From contig NZ_SRIO01000017.1 of the NCBI RefSeq assembly GCF_004684205.1, forward strand, positions 1 to 40,503: 40,503 bases of DNA, in the 5' to 3' direction. Under the pieces are notes generated by a model. The model was not told where the DNA came from, made no database searches, and saw only the letters and a program-made list of their open reading frames with translations. Below, one piece after another: positions 17,744 through 24,755 of the stretch (its first letter is position 1; each line of letters opens with the position of its first letter). Source of the DNA: Candidatus Macondimonas diazotrophica (GTDB taxonomy: Bacteria; Pseudomonadota; Gammaproteobacteria; UBA5335). The position numbers and the translations under genes were made by a program.

Positions 17744-18004
17744 TTAATCGTGTCCATGCGCTAGTTTCCGCAAGCCATCTTTTGCAACTGCTCTGGCTTG
17801 GTACTCATCATATTTAATGTAGCGTCCATTGACTTTAACATAGCAGTCATCTGCAAATACCCACATTACTTGGTGCCCAGACATCTTGCCAAAAGAGTTA
17901 CACTTGTATCTACCGCTACTATAGAATGCAAAAAGTATTAAGCTAGTTATTGAGCACGTTACTATGAGTAAGATAAGCAGAACCTGCATTAATTCTTTAA
18001 TCAT
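17744..18004 (-). CDS. small single-pass membrane protein
   Basis: 86 residues. Residues 7-30 are strongly hydrophobic (VLLILLIVTCSITSLILFAF), a clear transmembrane helix or uncleaved signal anchor. A soluble tail with Cys35 and Cys54 and several basic residues follows. AGGGG abuts the first ATG, and an ATG five codons later is an alternative start. It lies between the MazG-like gene and the SSB-like gene. Function unknown; it is in the early block, so a lysis role such as holin is not favoured. Confidence 0.6.
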   Translation of the reverse strand: MIKELMQVLLILLIVTCSITSLILFAFYSSGRYKCNSFGKMSGHQVMWVFADDCYVKVNGRYIKYDEYQARAVAKDGLRKLAHGHD

Positions 18005-18014
18005 CCCCTGGTTC

Positions 18015-18395
18015 CTATTCTAACTCTTTCACAAACTTACCATTAACCATTGTACCTTTCCTATCTTTGATCTGATTCCAGGCATGAGCTAGACATTCCT
18101 GCATACTTACACCAGAAAGTCTCATTGCTTGTATAAGACAGACTAATATATCTCCAAATGCATCTATCCCTTCGCTGTGAGCTTCATATTCAAAACTTTC
18201 ATAACATTCATGTTGCAGTTCGCCTCTGTGATTGATAAGAAATTCTAATGTATGCTCAGCTTGAAACCACTCAATTACTTCTTCCATGCATTTATACATT
18301 TGGGATTCAGGGGTAGCCCCACCTAGGGTGGTGATGTTTCGTTGGACTCCCCAGTTATTAATCTTCTTTACCAGCGTTTCCAAAGAATCACTCAT
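18015..18395 (-). CDS. MazG-like nucleotide pyrophosphohydrolase
   Basis: 126 residues starting MSDSLETL, chosen because AGGAG is nine bases upstream; earlier in-frame ATGs are too close to that site. Metal-binding residues match the all-alpha NTP pyrophosphatase pattern: E38-E39-x2-E42 in the first helix, and E75-x2-D78 with D82 in GIDAFGDILVCL. The tail DRKGTMVNGKFVKE is typical of phage MazG-like proteins. The enzyme would hydrolyse (d)NTPs or alarmones, altering nucleotide pools during infection. The start overlaps the upstream gene by eight bases. Confidence 0.85.
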   Translation of the reverse strand: MSDSLETLVKKINNWGVQRNITTLGGATPESQMYKCMEEVIEWFQAEHTLEFLINHRGELQHECYESFEYEAHSEGIDAFGDILVCLIQAMRLSGVSMQECLAHAWNQIKDRKGTMVNGKFVKELE

Positions 18396-18579
18396 GCACA
18401 TTTTCTCCTGCGTCATTGCCTTTGATGAGTTTCTCTATCATAAGAGCGTTCTTTAATACTTCGAAAGCAGCCGCTTTTTTAATCCCTTTTGGATCATTGT
18501 CTCTGTAGGCTGGAGGGTACTTATCAATGTACCATTGCTCCCGCTCTTCCCAAGTATAATAGTCGGGTTCAGAAGTCAT
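18388..18579 (-). CDS. small hypothetical protein
   Basis: 63 residues, rich in Tyr, Trp and charge at the N-terminus (PDYYTWEEREQWYIDKYPP) and helical afterwards (KKAAAFEVLKNALMIEKLIK). It overlaps both neighbours by a few bases (ATGA with the Sak4-like gene upstream), which supports translation within the operon. No family recognised. Confidence 0.6.
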   Translation of the reverse strand: MTSEPDYYTWEEREQWYIDKYPPAYRDNDPKGIKKAAAFEVLKNALMIEKLIKGNDAGENVHE

Positions 18580-19373
18580 TGAAATATCTCCAGTAGGTTT
18601 GGAATATCTTTGGTTTCCAGCTGCACTCCAGCCCTACTACCTGTGATAATGTTTGATTTGTAAGTGGTGCTACTTCCCATTTTATGCTTTTTATTTACCA
18701 CTTCGCAATATACTACTTCCCCAAAATACTTTGCTGCATTCCTAGAAAAGTTCCTTGTGCCAGCTACCGGTACCAATTTCTCAGATTTATCCGGCATATC
18801 TACTGCAACTTCATGGGATATGCAAACAATATTTCTTTCCCAATTTTGTACATGGGATAGAAATATATCAAATAACTTGCCAAGATGCCCCCAATCGTCC
18901 CAGTCTAGTTTGTAATCATCTGGCCTATTTCTGGTCATGTTGGAAATCAGGCTGTTTGTAAACTGGGTCAGGGAATCAAATACTATAATATCATTTGGCC
19001 CCATGTCCTGCATACAAACTTCAGTTATTAGTGCCCCTGCTTTGGGCTCTTTTGTTTTTATGTCCATGCAATGGGGGCAACTTATTTTACCGTGCTCCCA
19101 GCAGATCAAGCATTTATGGCCCCTGATTATTTTTAGCAGAGTTTCTGCTGCAATTGGATAGTCTCGGGTGTCTGGGATTCGTACAATATCAATATTGGCT
19201 TTCATCTCCGGGGGTAATTTGAATATGGTATCCCTGCCATTTTCTATATCAACATAAATGAGATTGTATTTTTCAGCTAGTTTTGCTGCTGCCTCAGTTT
19301 TACCTGATTTCGGTGGTCCATATAGCAGCACTTTTTTTGCCGCACTTTGCTCAACTTCTGTTGCTCTTACCAT
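18576..19373 (-). CDS. Sak4-like / AAA_24 ATPase with a four-cysteine insert
   Basis: 265 residues. Walker A is GPPKSGKT at 19-26 and Walker B IIVFDSL with Asp133. The RecA-like core also has VCISHEV after the middle, and a C-terminal beta region (SNIITGSRAGVQ). These features match phage AAA_24/Sak4-type ATPases, which anneal or exchange single strands with SSB during recombination-dependent replication. Between residues 86 and 102 is an insert with Cys88, Cys91, Cys99 and Cys102 (CLIC and CPHC), a probable zinc ribbon. Neighbours are the Cas4-like nuclease and two small genes, with overlapping ends throughout. An alternative is a general RecA-fold ATPase. Confidence 0.75.
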   Translation of the reverse strand: MVRATEVEQSAAKKVLLYGPPKSGKTEAAAKLAEKYNLIYVDIENGRDTIFKLPPEMKANIDIVRIPDTRDYPIAAETLLKIIRGHKCLICWEHGKISCPHCMDIKTKEPKAGALITEVCMQDMGPNDIIVFDSLTQFTNSLISNMTRNRPDDYKLDWDDWGHLGKLFDIFLSHVQNWERNIVCISHEVAVDMPDKSEKLVPVAGTRNFSRNAAKYFGEVVYCEVVNKKHKMGSSTTYKSNIITGSRAGVQLETKDIPNLLEIFQ

Positions 19374-19588
19374 GATTCAGGTCTCCCAGTTGCTTTTTCA
19401 GTTCGTCTGCCTTGCAGAAATTTGTGCTCAACGGCACGCAAATCTTCTTTAAATTTGGCTAAGAGTTTCTCTACTTCTTGGTTATGCTCTGTAGAGCCAA
19501 GCGGGTTGCTTATAGTGCAGTAGGCTACTGTAGCTTCCAGCAGAAGCTTCTGTATAGAATGCAATGCTTGTATTGTTGCATCTTTCAT
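19367..19588 (-). CDS. small helical hypothetical protein
   Basis: 73 residues from MKDATIQALHS. The ATG shares one base with the upstream stop (TAATG), and the purine-rich GGAAGTGAG lies about nine bases before it; the longer frame upstream is unlikely. The protein looks wholly alpha-helical (IQKLLLEATVAYC, VEKLLAKFKEDLRAVEHKFL) and ends in basic residues. It overlaps the Sak4-like gene by seven bases, which suggests coupled translation and possibly a partner role. No family recognised. Confidence 0.55.
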   Translation of the reverse strand: MKDATIQALHSIQKLLLEATVAYCTISNPLGSTEHNQEVEKLLAKFKEDLRAVEHKFLQGRRTEKATGRPESW

Positions 19589-19818
19589 TAGACGTATCTC
19601 ACTTCCTTTGCTATAGCTGCTGCTATACAAGCGGAACAAATATCTACATCGAATACATTCGGCTTTTCTACATTTGTATCTGACTGTTTACTTATAGTTA
19701 TATGCCTGCACACTACTTTCCACGGACCCACAGAAAACCTTATATTCGGATTTCCTTCTTTTATGTACACAGTCTCTGGCATTTCTCTTTTGCAAATATC
19801 ACAATAGTATCTTTTCAC
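19588..19818 (-). CDS. small zinc-ribbon-like protein
   Basis: 76 residues, starting at GTG in a GTGA overlap with the Cas4-like gene. Two CxxC pairs are visible, YYCDICKRE at 5-13 and DICSACIAA near 59-67, a spacing that fits a small zinc ribbon. Between them is a beta-like segment (IRFSVGPWKVVCRHITIS). It may help a neighbouring nuclease or ATPase bind nucleic acid, but there is no direct evidence. Confidence 0.6.
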   Translation of the reverse strand: MKRYYCDICKREMPETVYIKEGNPNIRFSVGPWKVVCRHITISKQSDTNVEKPNVFDVDICSACIAAAIAKEVRYV

Positions 19819-20816
19819 TTCAGTATGTCCTCTACATTGAACTCAAACTGAGCTTCTACTGGATCCTCCAAATCAGCTTCTGTAGGAGCTGTAATTAGAT
19901 TAGCTGTTTCTAGGTGACAAATATCCATGAATTCACAAACACGACCAAAAGCTGTACAGGATTCCCCTCGCATAGGCCAATGCCCATAGTTTCCCACTGT
20001 CTGTACAAAGTATTCTATCTGTGCTATGTCATGAAAGATGCTTTCAATCCAGCGGGCTTTTTGTACTTTATTTTTAACAAAAGGAAAGGTTTCCCAGCGT
20101 TTTAATTTTGTCATATAGATATTGTAAAGCACTTCATACGCACTATCTTCGGGCTCTAGCACGTCTAGGATAACAGAGTATCCAAGAGCTTGGGCGGAGT
20201 TTTTGTATGAAAAATGATTTACCCAATTACCCGAAGATGTTTTATTCTCGATAACAACCACCCGTCCGGTTTCTTCATCTCGCATTACTAGGTCCATGAA
20301 CCCCCGGAAAGAATAGATCCCAAGAGTCCCAGGAATCCTTATTTTAAAACCCAATTCAATTGCCGGCTTATCATGCCAGTGCATTACCTGCAAATTTTTC
20401 AGCTCTGTATTTTCTTGCATAGCAGTCTCAAAAATCTCCAGAGCTAGTATTACATGAGGTAAAGATTTTTGCTGTTTCTCATTGCAATCTTCAAAGCCTA
20501 CATCCCAAGATTGAACAGCTTTCCAAATTGCTGCATCTAAATCTTTGGTTAGAAGTAATTCAGCTACGCCATCCCCCACTGCATGACCAAAAGCAAAAGT
20601 CACATTTGTAGAGCGATCTTCTTTTTGCTGGGCTCTAAGGCGGTGTAGTTGATACTTTCTTGGACAAGCGTGTAACAGTTGGAGAGAAGAATAGGATTGA
20701 AACAAAAGGCGGGGATCTAATTGTGTGCCATCATCTACAATTTCTATTACAGGAATTTTATTTTCCTGCTCTGTAGGTGATCCATCAAGTAAATCGTCAA
20801 GAATTGAGAAGTCCAT
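19815..20816 (-). CDS. Cas4-like PD-(D/E)XK nuclease with predicted iron-sulfur cluster
   Basis: 333 residues, AGGAAA before the ATG. After SYSSLQLLHACPRKYQLHRL (Cys51) come His78 (FGHAVGDGV), Asp175 in FRGFMDLVM, Glu190-x-Lys192 in VVVIENKTSSG and Gln209 in AQALGY: the full PD-(D/E)XK set seen in Cas4 and AddB. Cys287, Cys294 and Cys300 in CTAFGRVCEFMDIC, together with Cys51, make the four ligands expected for a 4Fe-4S cluster. Phage relatives are exonucleases that generate single strands for annealing by recombinases such as Sak4. No CRISPR array or Cas1 is present here, so a recombination role is likelier than spacer acquisition. Confidence 0.85.
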   Translation of the reverse strand: MDFSILDDLLDGSPTEQENKIPVIEIVDDGTQLDPRLLFQSYSSLQLLHACPRKYQLHRLRAQQKEDRSTNVTFAFGHAVGDGVAELLLTKDLDAAIWKAVQSWDVGFEDCNEKQQKSLPHVILALEIFETAMQENTELKNLQVMHWHDKPAIELGFKIRIPGTLGIYSFRGFMDLVMRDEETGRVVVIENKTSSGNWVNHFSYKNSAQALGYSVILDVLEPEDSAYEVLYNIYMTKLKRWETFPFVKNKVQKARWIESIFHDIAQIEYFVQTVGNYGHWPMRGESCTAFGRVCEFMDICHLETANLITAPTEADLEDPVEAQFEFNVEDILK

Positions 20817-20818
20817 AG

Positions 20819-21265
20819 CTATTTCCTGTTAAGTAGTCTCAGAGCAGAAGCAAAACCCATTTCAAGCCATGAATAATGCACATTAAATTTCAGAGATAAC
20901 TGTTGAATTTCATACTGCAAAGATTGTGCCATTACTGATCCTTTACATCTATAGCAGTGAGAGCGCAGACATCGACCAGTAGAGTTAAAATAGTTTGTAC
21001 ATATGCATATGTCAGGCCAATCTGTCCCGGTAAGGTACTCAGTGTATGCGGGGTTATTGGCATCCACACAGACAGAAAACAGTTTTATTCCAGTCTCCAT
21101 GTAATTAATATAGCAAAGTTTTCGACATTTTAGATACAAGCAACAAAACAGGAATATATCATCTTCGGGAGAATCAGAATAAAATTTACAAGTCTGCTGC
21201 GGTAACCGGCTGTCTTTTAGCTTTTGCAGAAGATTGTTTAGATACTGGGATTTCGAGATTGGCAT
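20819..21265 (-). CDS. cysteine-rich hypothetical protein
   Basis: 148 residues with 11 Cys between residues 26 and 107, including FCC at 40-42, CRKLC at 47-51, CIC at 87-89 and CLRSHCYRC at 99-107; this suggests metal binding. From its ATG the gene would overlap the preceding gene by 80 bases in another reading frame, longer than any other overlap in the early operon, so the true start may be internal. No good alternative ATG precedes the cysteines. The stop lies two bases before the Cas4-like gene. No family recognised. Confidence 0.55.
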   Translation of the reverse strand: MPISKSQYLNNLLQKLKDSRLPQQTCKFYSDSPEDDIFLFCCLYLKCRKLCYINYMETGIKLFSVCVDANNPAYTEYLTGTDWPDICICTNYFNSTGRCLRSHCYRCKGSVMAQSLQYEIQQLSLKFNVHYSWLEMGFASALRLLNRK

Positions 21266-21443
21266 GACGTTTCAGGCCCTCAACAACAAGAGCAATTTCA
21301 GAATCTTCTAAAATGGTAACAACTTCGGGATCTTTTTTCATGTGATCATATATATCTTTTAGCACAGTTTGCATGCCCGGCAATCTATTCTCCAGGGCTT
21401 GTTGCAGGCTCAAAATTTTATCTTTAATTTGTTCAACGCTCAT
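21186..21443 (-). CDS. small helical conserved phage protein
   Basis: 85 residues behind AGGAG, ATGA-coupled to the upstream gene. The body is helical (LSLQQALENRLPGMQTVLKD, DPEVVTILEDSEIALVVEGL), a pattern I have seen in small uncharacterised phage proteins. The basic C-terminal tail (SKQSSAKAKRQPVTAADL) is encoded by DNA that also encodes the start of the cysteine-rich gene in another frame. Function unknown. Confidence 0.6.
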   Translation of the reverse strand: MSVEQIKDKILSLQQALENRLPGMQTVLKDIYDHMKKDPEVVTILEDSEIALVVEGLKRHANLEIPVSKQSSAKAKRQPVTAADL

Positions 21444-21706
21444 AGTTTACTCCTGTAGGATTCCAGGAATTTTTTTGGCATTGTATCATTGCGGGAAAAC
21501 TGCAATTGTATTGTAAGGGTGTCTCGCAAAGATACAGACATAAATCTATAAGACTTCTTAAGTTCAGCACAAGCTAACCTGAAACCTCGGTCTTTATGAG
21601 ATTCGTATCTGAATCTTCTCATGATACGGCGGTGTTGAGATTTGTCTATTTGTATCTCAATCTGTTTTCCGGTTTTCAATACTTCCCAGAGAGACTCAAA
21701 GTTCAT
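21440..21706 (-). CDS. small basic hypothetical protein
   Basis: 88 residues from the ATG (MNFESLWEVLKTGK); a TTG five codons upstream is a weaker start. The sequence is basic (IDKSQHRRIMRRFRYESHKD) with a helix-strand pattern that could bind nucleic acid. It lies just downstream of a strong terminator, so its transcription depends on readthrough. No family recognised. Confidence 0.55.
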   Translation of the reverse strand: MNFESLWEVLKTGKQIEIQIDKSQHRRIMRRFRYESHKDRGFRLACAELKKSYRFMSVSLRDTLTIQLQFSRNDTMPKKFLESYRSKL

Positions 21707-21724
21707 CAGGAATCTACCCAAGCT

Positions 21725-21766
21725 AAAAACACAGAATCCCCCAACTGGTTAGGCTGAGGGATTCTG
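21725..21766 (-). terminator. strong rho-independent terminator after the 199-residue early protein
   Basis: On the minus strand the arms CAGAATCCCTCA and TTGGGGGATTCTG pair over about 12 positions (one T-G), with a loop of about ten bases, followed by TGTTTTT. It closes a one-gene unit whose promoter is at 22434-22462 and separates it from the rest of the early operon. Confidence 0.9.
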
Positions 21767-21777
21767 CACACTGGATT

Positions 21778-22377
21778 TTAAAGCGCGTCGGCTGATACTT
21801 GTACTTGCATCAAGCTTTCTACTTTATTGAGTGCCCAAGTAAGAGCTTTTTCATTTCGAGTCACTACATCATCAGGCGCATTTTCAGCAAAGGTAACCAA
21901 CTGATCTTGCAGAATTGCCAAAACAGACTCATCCCCAGCAGCACGTTTGAAACGCTCTACAATAAGCTGAGCTGCTGCTTTGACCCTGGCTACGTCTTTG
22001 CCAGTGATTCCCGGCATGGTTTCAATGTAGTCAGAAGCAAAGGCTTCCAGCTCCTCTTTAGACATGGTATTGCGATCAGCTTTCGGAATGTTCGCAATGT
22101 GTTTCAGAGAGAGTTTGCCTTCTTCTGCCAGAGCATCACAAGTTTCTTGCGTGAAGTCCAGATCATTATCAACAAAGGAGCGCAGATGAGAAGTTACTAC
22201 GCCATGAACTGCGTCTAGCACCAAATCTCGCACATTCGGGTCATCCCCATTTAGTGCAGCAATGATGCCATCTTTTGAAGGTGCAGGTACGTCCAGTTGT
22301 ACATTAGGGCGCTTCCAATTACTGTCCTTATTTTTACGGAAGCCAAAGTTGACTGAAATTACGGTAGTGTCTGACAT
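21778..22377 (-). CDS. probably abundant early protein, paralogue of the 28889-29494 gene
   Basis: 199 residues with AAAGGAAA before the ATG. A beta-like N-terminus (TTVISVNFGFRK) is followed by a long helical body. Residues in KAAAQLIVERFKRAAGDESV, and the ending near FAENAP with the final VSADAL, resemble TAGSRIIREKCKAAAGNPAV, LAEHAP and VDAAAL in the protein at 28889-29494, so the two look like distant paralogues. The gene has its own sigma70-like promoter, a hairpin in its leader (22409-22426, CTGCC/GGCAG) and its own terminator, which points to high expression. No family or function recognised; a DNA-binding or host-takeover role is possible. Confidence 0.75.
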   Translation of the reverse strand: MSDTTVISVNFGFRKNKDSNWKRPNVQLDVPAPSKDGIIAALNGDDPNVRDLVLDAVHGVVTSHLRSFVDNDLDFTQETCDALAEEGKLSLKHIANIPKADRNTMSKEELEAFASDYIETMPGITGKDVARVKAAAQLIVERFKRAAGDESVLAILQDQLVTFAENAPDDVVTRNEKALTWALNKVESLMQVQVSADAL

Positions 22378-22433
22378 ATCTATTTCCTTTCGTTGGTTGG
22401 GTTTATATCTGCCCTATGGGCGGCAGCGAGGAC

Positions 22434-22462
22434 ATGATCGCACGGGGCGGGCAGCATGTCAA
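22434..22462 (-). promoter_or_regulatory. sigma70-like promoter for the 199-residue early gene
   Basis: On the minus strand a perfect -35 TTGACA (22457-22462), a 17-base GC-rich spacer and a -10 GATCAT (four of six to TATAAT) precede the gene by about 55 bases. The leader contains a short GC-rich hairpin that could stabilise the mRNA. Confidence 0.65.
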
Positions 22463-22473
22463 GTGGCCGGGTG

Positions 22474-22716
22474 CTATAGTTTATTCAAGTCTGAAATAAA
22501 TTTATTTAATGCATCTAGCGCAGCTAATTTAACTTTCTGTTTTAACTCTGCCAAATCTTCTTTTTTTAGCTCTTGACTTTGCATAGCCTCTGTTCTCCAT
22601 TTGTATAAAGTAGCTTTAGAGATGTTAAATCTCTCTGACACCTTTTGTACACTTGCTCCATCTTCTAAAAGTTCTGCCAAAGCAGCTTCTTTTGTTTTTG
22701 ATTTAATTGCATTCAT
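22474..22716 (-). CDS. small helix-turn-helix DNA-binding protein
   Basis: 80 residues, AAGGAG seven bases before the ATG. Residues 10-44 (AALAELLEDGASVQKVSERF then NISKATLYKWRTEA) form a clear homeodomain-like helix-turn-helix of the transposase or terminase-small-subunit type. A lysine-rich helix follows (LAELKQKVKLAALDALNKFI) and may dimerise. It sits immediately upstream of the promoter of the 199-residue gene, so it may regulate early transcription. Too small to be a transposase. Confidence 0.7.
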   Translation of the reverse strand: MNAIKSKTKEAALAELLEDGASVQKVSERFNISKATLYKWRTEAMQSQELKKEDLAELKQKVKLAALDALNKFISDLNKL

Positions 22717-22949
22717 TGCAAGGCTCCTTTTTCAGGGGGAACGACAACGTTTCCGGTCACTGGATGAATACCAAGCACCAGCTGAGCTGTTTCTATGTCC
22801 CAGATATTATAAATTTCGGGGGGAAACAGATTTGCTCTGTAATCTATGGCCTCTTTGAGAGTTTTAACCTCATATGAAACATCCGGTACCTCTAATAAGT
22901 CTTTAAAGTCTATGTATTTAGGAAGTATAATGTAGCATCTGGCTGTCAT
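22713..22949 (-). CDS. small hypothetical protein
   Basis: 78 residues, ATGA-coupled at both ends with the HTH gene and the 39-residue membrane peptide gene. A strand-rich start (CYIILPKYIDFKDLLEVP) is followed by a helix and a short beta segment (DIETAQLVLGIHPVTGNVVV). No family recognised; it is supported as a gene by the tight overlaps and the GGGGGC before its ATG. Confidence 0.6.
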   Translation of the reverse strand: MTARCYIILPKYIDFKDLLEVPDVSYEVKTLKEAIDYRANLFPPEIYNIWDIETAQLVLGIHPVTGNVVVPPEKGALQ

Positions 22950-23065
22950 TTAATTGCCCCCGATAATAAAATGATTGCAAATAGAAGCCAAGCTAAAGCA
23001 AAACCTGTTACAATATTTAGCAACTTATTCAGCTTTTCCAGATTCTTTTCCGCTTTAGTTTTCAT
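22946..23065 (-). CDS. 39-residue membrane peptide
   Basis: A short gene with AGAGG eight bases before the ATG. It overlaps the end of the helicase gene by 11 bases and couples to the next gene through ATGA. The first 16 residues are a charged helix (MKTKAEKNLEKLNKLL); residues 17-36 are a hydrophobic segment (IVTGFALAWLLFAIILLSGA) long enough to cross a membrane. The ribosome-binding site and both overlaps argue that it is translated. Function unknown. Confidence 0.65.
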   Translation of the reverse strand: MKTKAEKNLEKLNKLLNIVTGFALAWLLFAIILLSGAIK

Positions 23066-24743
23066 TGATATTACCTCTTAGAAGGAATTCAGTGCCAAGA
23101 ACATCAGTTTGTGGGTTGCTCACATTTTGGGCTTTCTCCATATTAGCTAGTTTATTGAAGGCTTCTATTTTATCTTGTAGCGTGTCTCCTGGGATTCGTT
23201 GAGAGTTGATACCTTTTACAAAAGTGCTAGGCTCACAAATTATATGCAGCTCTTTTGCAGCTCTGGTAACTGCTGTATATAGGAGCTCTCTGTACCACAT
23301 ATTGCTTTGGGTGTGGTGGGTCACAAACAGAACCCGGTCCCACTCACTGCCAATACTTTTATGTACTGTAATTGCATAACCTAAGTCCAAAACATTTATA
23401 TCCCCACTGCTGGACAAGGTTTGGTGAATATCTAAGGTAGCATTGTATATTTCTATGGTGTGGGATGCCTCTCTTGATATTTTTTCTGCTCCTTCTGTAT
23501 GGGAAGCTAGGTGCTCTAGCATTCTATCTATATCTTCCTCCCCTTCCATGCCAGCATAAGCTGCTTTTTCACTGCAAGGCACCCTATCTAGGCCATTGTA
23601 ATCTAAAGTTGCTGATGGTCGTCTTGGTAACTTGCCGTAATAGTTGCCGTTTCTTGATATTTTTGTAATCTGGCCTTCCATGCCTCTGTATATTATTTTA
23701 TCTCCTTCTCTGAAGTATTTCTTTTGAATCCCTGAGAAAACTTCAGTTACAGGAGCTTCTGCTTTCTTTGCAAGATATGTAGCTATCTCAGCATTTATTG
23801 CCAAGGTGCCAAAACTTTTGTTAAAAGGAGTAAGTATGATGTCATTAAATGGATCATGCTCTCCTGCTTCTATCTTTTTTATTATAAAATCACACACTGT
23901 AATTACAGCTACTCGCTCATCTAGCTGCTTTTTCCATGGAGTTATTTTTACTGCTCCTTGTTCAGAAGTTACAGCAAAATCAGGTAAGTCCTTCGCTGCT
24001 AATTGTTTTCCATCTTTTATTCTGTGGGCTAAGTTGATTATGGGGGAATTTTTAGCTTGTCTATATATGTGAGTTAGTTCTACAGTGGCAATGCCAAGTT
24101 GTAGGGCTGCTACAAATATGGATTTGCCGAATACTGGGGGGAGCTGGTGAATGTCACCTACTATGATTATTTGTGGTATGTAGGCAATAGCTTCTACTAG
24201 CTGGTTCCAAAGGTCCACCTGTACGGTAGTGCCTTCATCTATTAGGATGATTGCTAGTTTTGGAAGCGGCTTGTATTGGTTGCGGGAAGGTACAAATTTC
24301 ATAGATTTTTTAATATCACCTGAATTCGGATCTATTGTTTCGTAAAAGTCAGGTATAAATTCTAGGAGCTTGTGAATTGTCATACAGTTTTCAGCAAGGT
24401 CTGCTGGTAGCATTCTTTTTATATTTTGGATTGCTTTGTTAGTGAAGCTGATACAGGCAATATTAGGGCTCCCACTCTGTAGGGTTTTGTGTCCATCAGC
24501 TTTTAGAGGTTCCAACTTATTAGCCTTTATCACTTCGTTTACAGCTAATTTAACAAGGGTAGTTTTGCCGCTACCTGCTGGCCCCATAATTAAAACAGAT
24601 TCACCATTGACTATTTTTTGTATTCCTAATTGCTGCTGTGGGTTGTATTCATACCCGTCCTGTTCGCTTCTATTTGTTTGTGCCTGTACTTGGCCTTGAG
24701 TTTTTACACGATTTAATAAAGCTTGCAATTTGGCATTTTCCAC
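23055..24743 (-). CDS. RecD/Dda-like superfamily 1 DNA helicase
   Basis: 562 residues, starting at GTG with AGGAT upstream. Walker A is GPAGSGKTT at 54-62, motif II IILIDEGTT (Asp169-Glu170, with Gly-Thr where Ala-Ser/His is usual), motif III IIVGDIHQLPP at 194-203, and motifs V and VI are AITVHKSIGSEWDRV and RELLYTAVTRAAKELHI. The order matches SF1B 5'-3' helicases such as RecD2 and T4 Dda. In phages these act in origin melting, fork progression or recombination. It stands with the polymerase, Sak4-like and Cas4-like genes in the same operon. Confidence 0.9.
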   Translation of the reverse strand: MENAKLQALLNRVKTQGQVQAQTNRSEQDGYEYNPQQQLGIQKIVNGESVLIMGPAGSGKTTLVKLAVNEVIKANKLEPLKADGHKTLQSGSPNIACISFTNKAIQNIKRMLPADLAENCMTIHKLLEFIPDFYETIDPNSGDIKKSMKFVPSRNQYKPLPKLAIILIDEGTTVQVDLWNQLVEAIAYIPQIIIVGDIHQLPPVFGKSIFVAALQLGIATVELTHIYRQAKNSPIINLAHRIKDGKQLAAKDLPDFAVTSEQGAVKITPWKKQLDERVAVITVCDFIIKKIEAGEHDPFNDIILTPFNKSFGTLAINAEIATYLAKKAEAPVTEVFSGIQKKYFREGDKIIYRGMEGQITKISRNGNYYGKLPRRPSATLDYNGLDRVPCSEKAAYAGMEGEEDIDRMLEHLASHTEGAEKISREASHTIEIYNATLDIHQTLSSSGDINVLDLGYAITVHKSIGSEWDRVLFVTHHTQSNMWYRELLYTAVTRAAKELHIICEPSTFVKGINSQRIPGDTLQDKIEAFNKLANMEKAQNVSNPQTDVLGTEFLLRGNINEN

Positions 24744-24755
24744 GGGGAGTATCCT

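Noticed and set aside
17701-17757. 18-codon frame beginning MDTIKYKIPAAEKEG
   Set aside because: Too short to support, and no convincing ribosome-binding site; it could be a leader peptide but nothing else favours this.
19815-20816. Evidence for a CRISPR system because of the Cas4-like gene
   Set aside because: No repeat-spacer array and no other cas gene was seen; phage Cas4-like nucleases usually belong to recombination modules.
22474-22716. Insertion-sequence transposase, because of the HTH of transposase type
   Set aside because: The protein is 80 residues with no catalytic domain, has no flanking inverted repeats, and is coupled to neighbouring phage genes.
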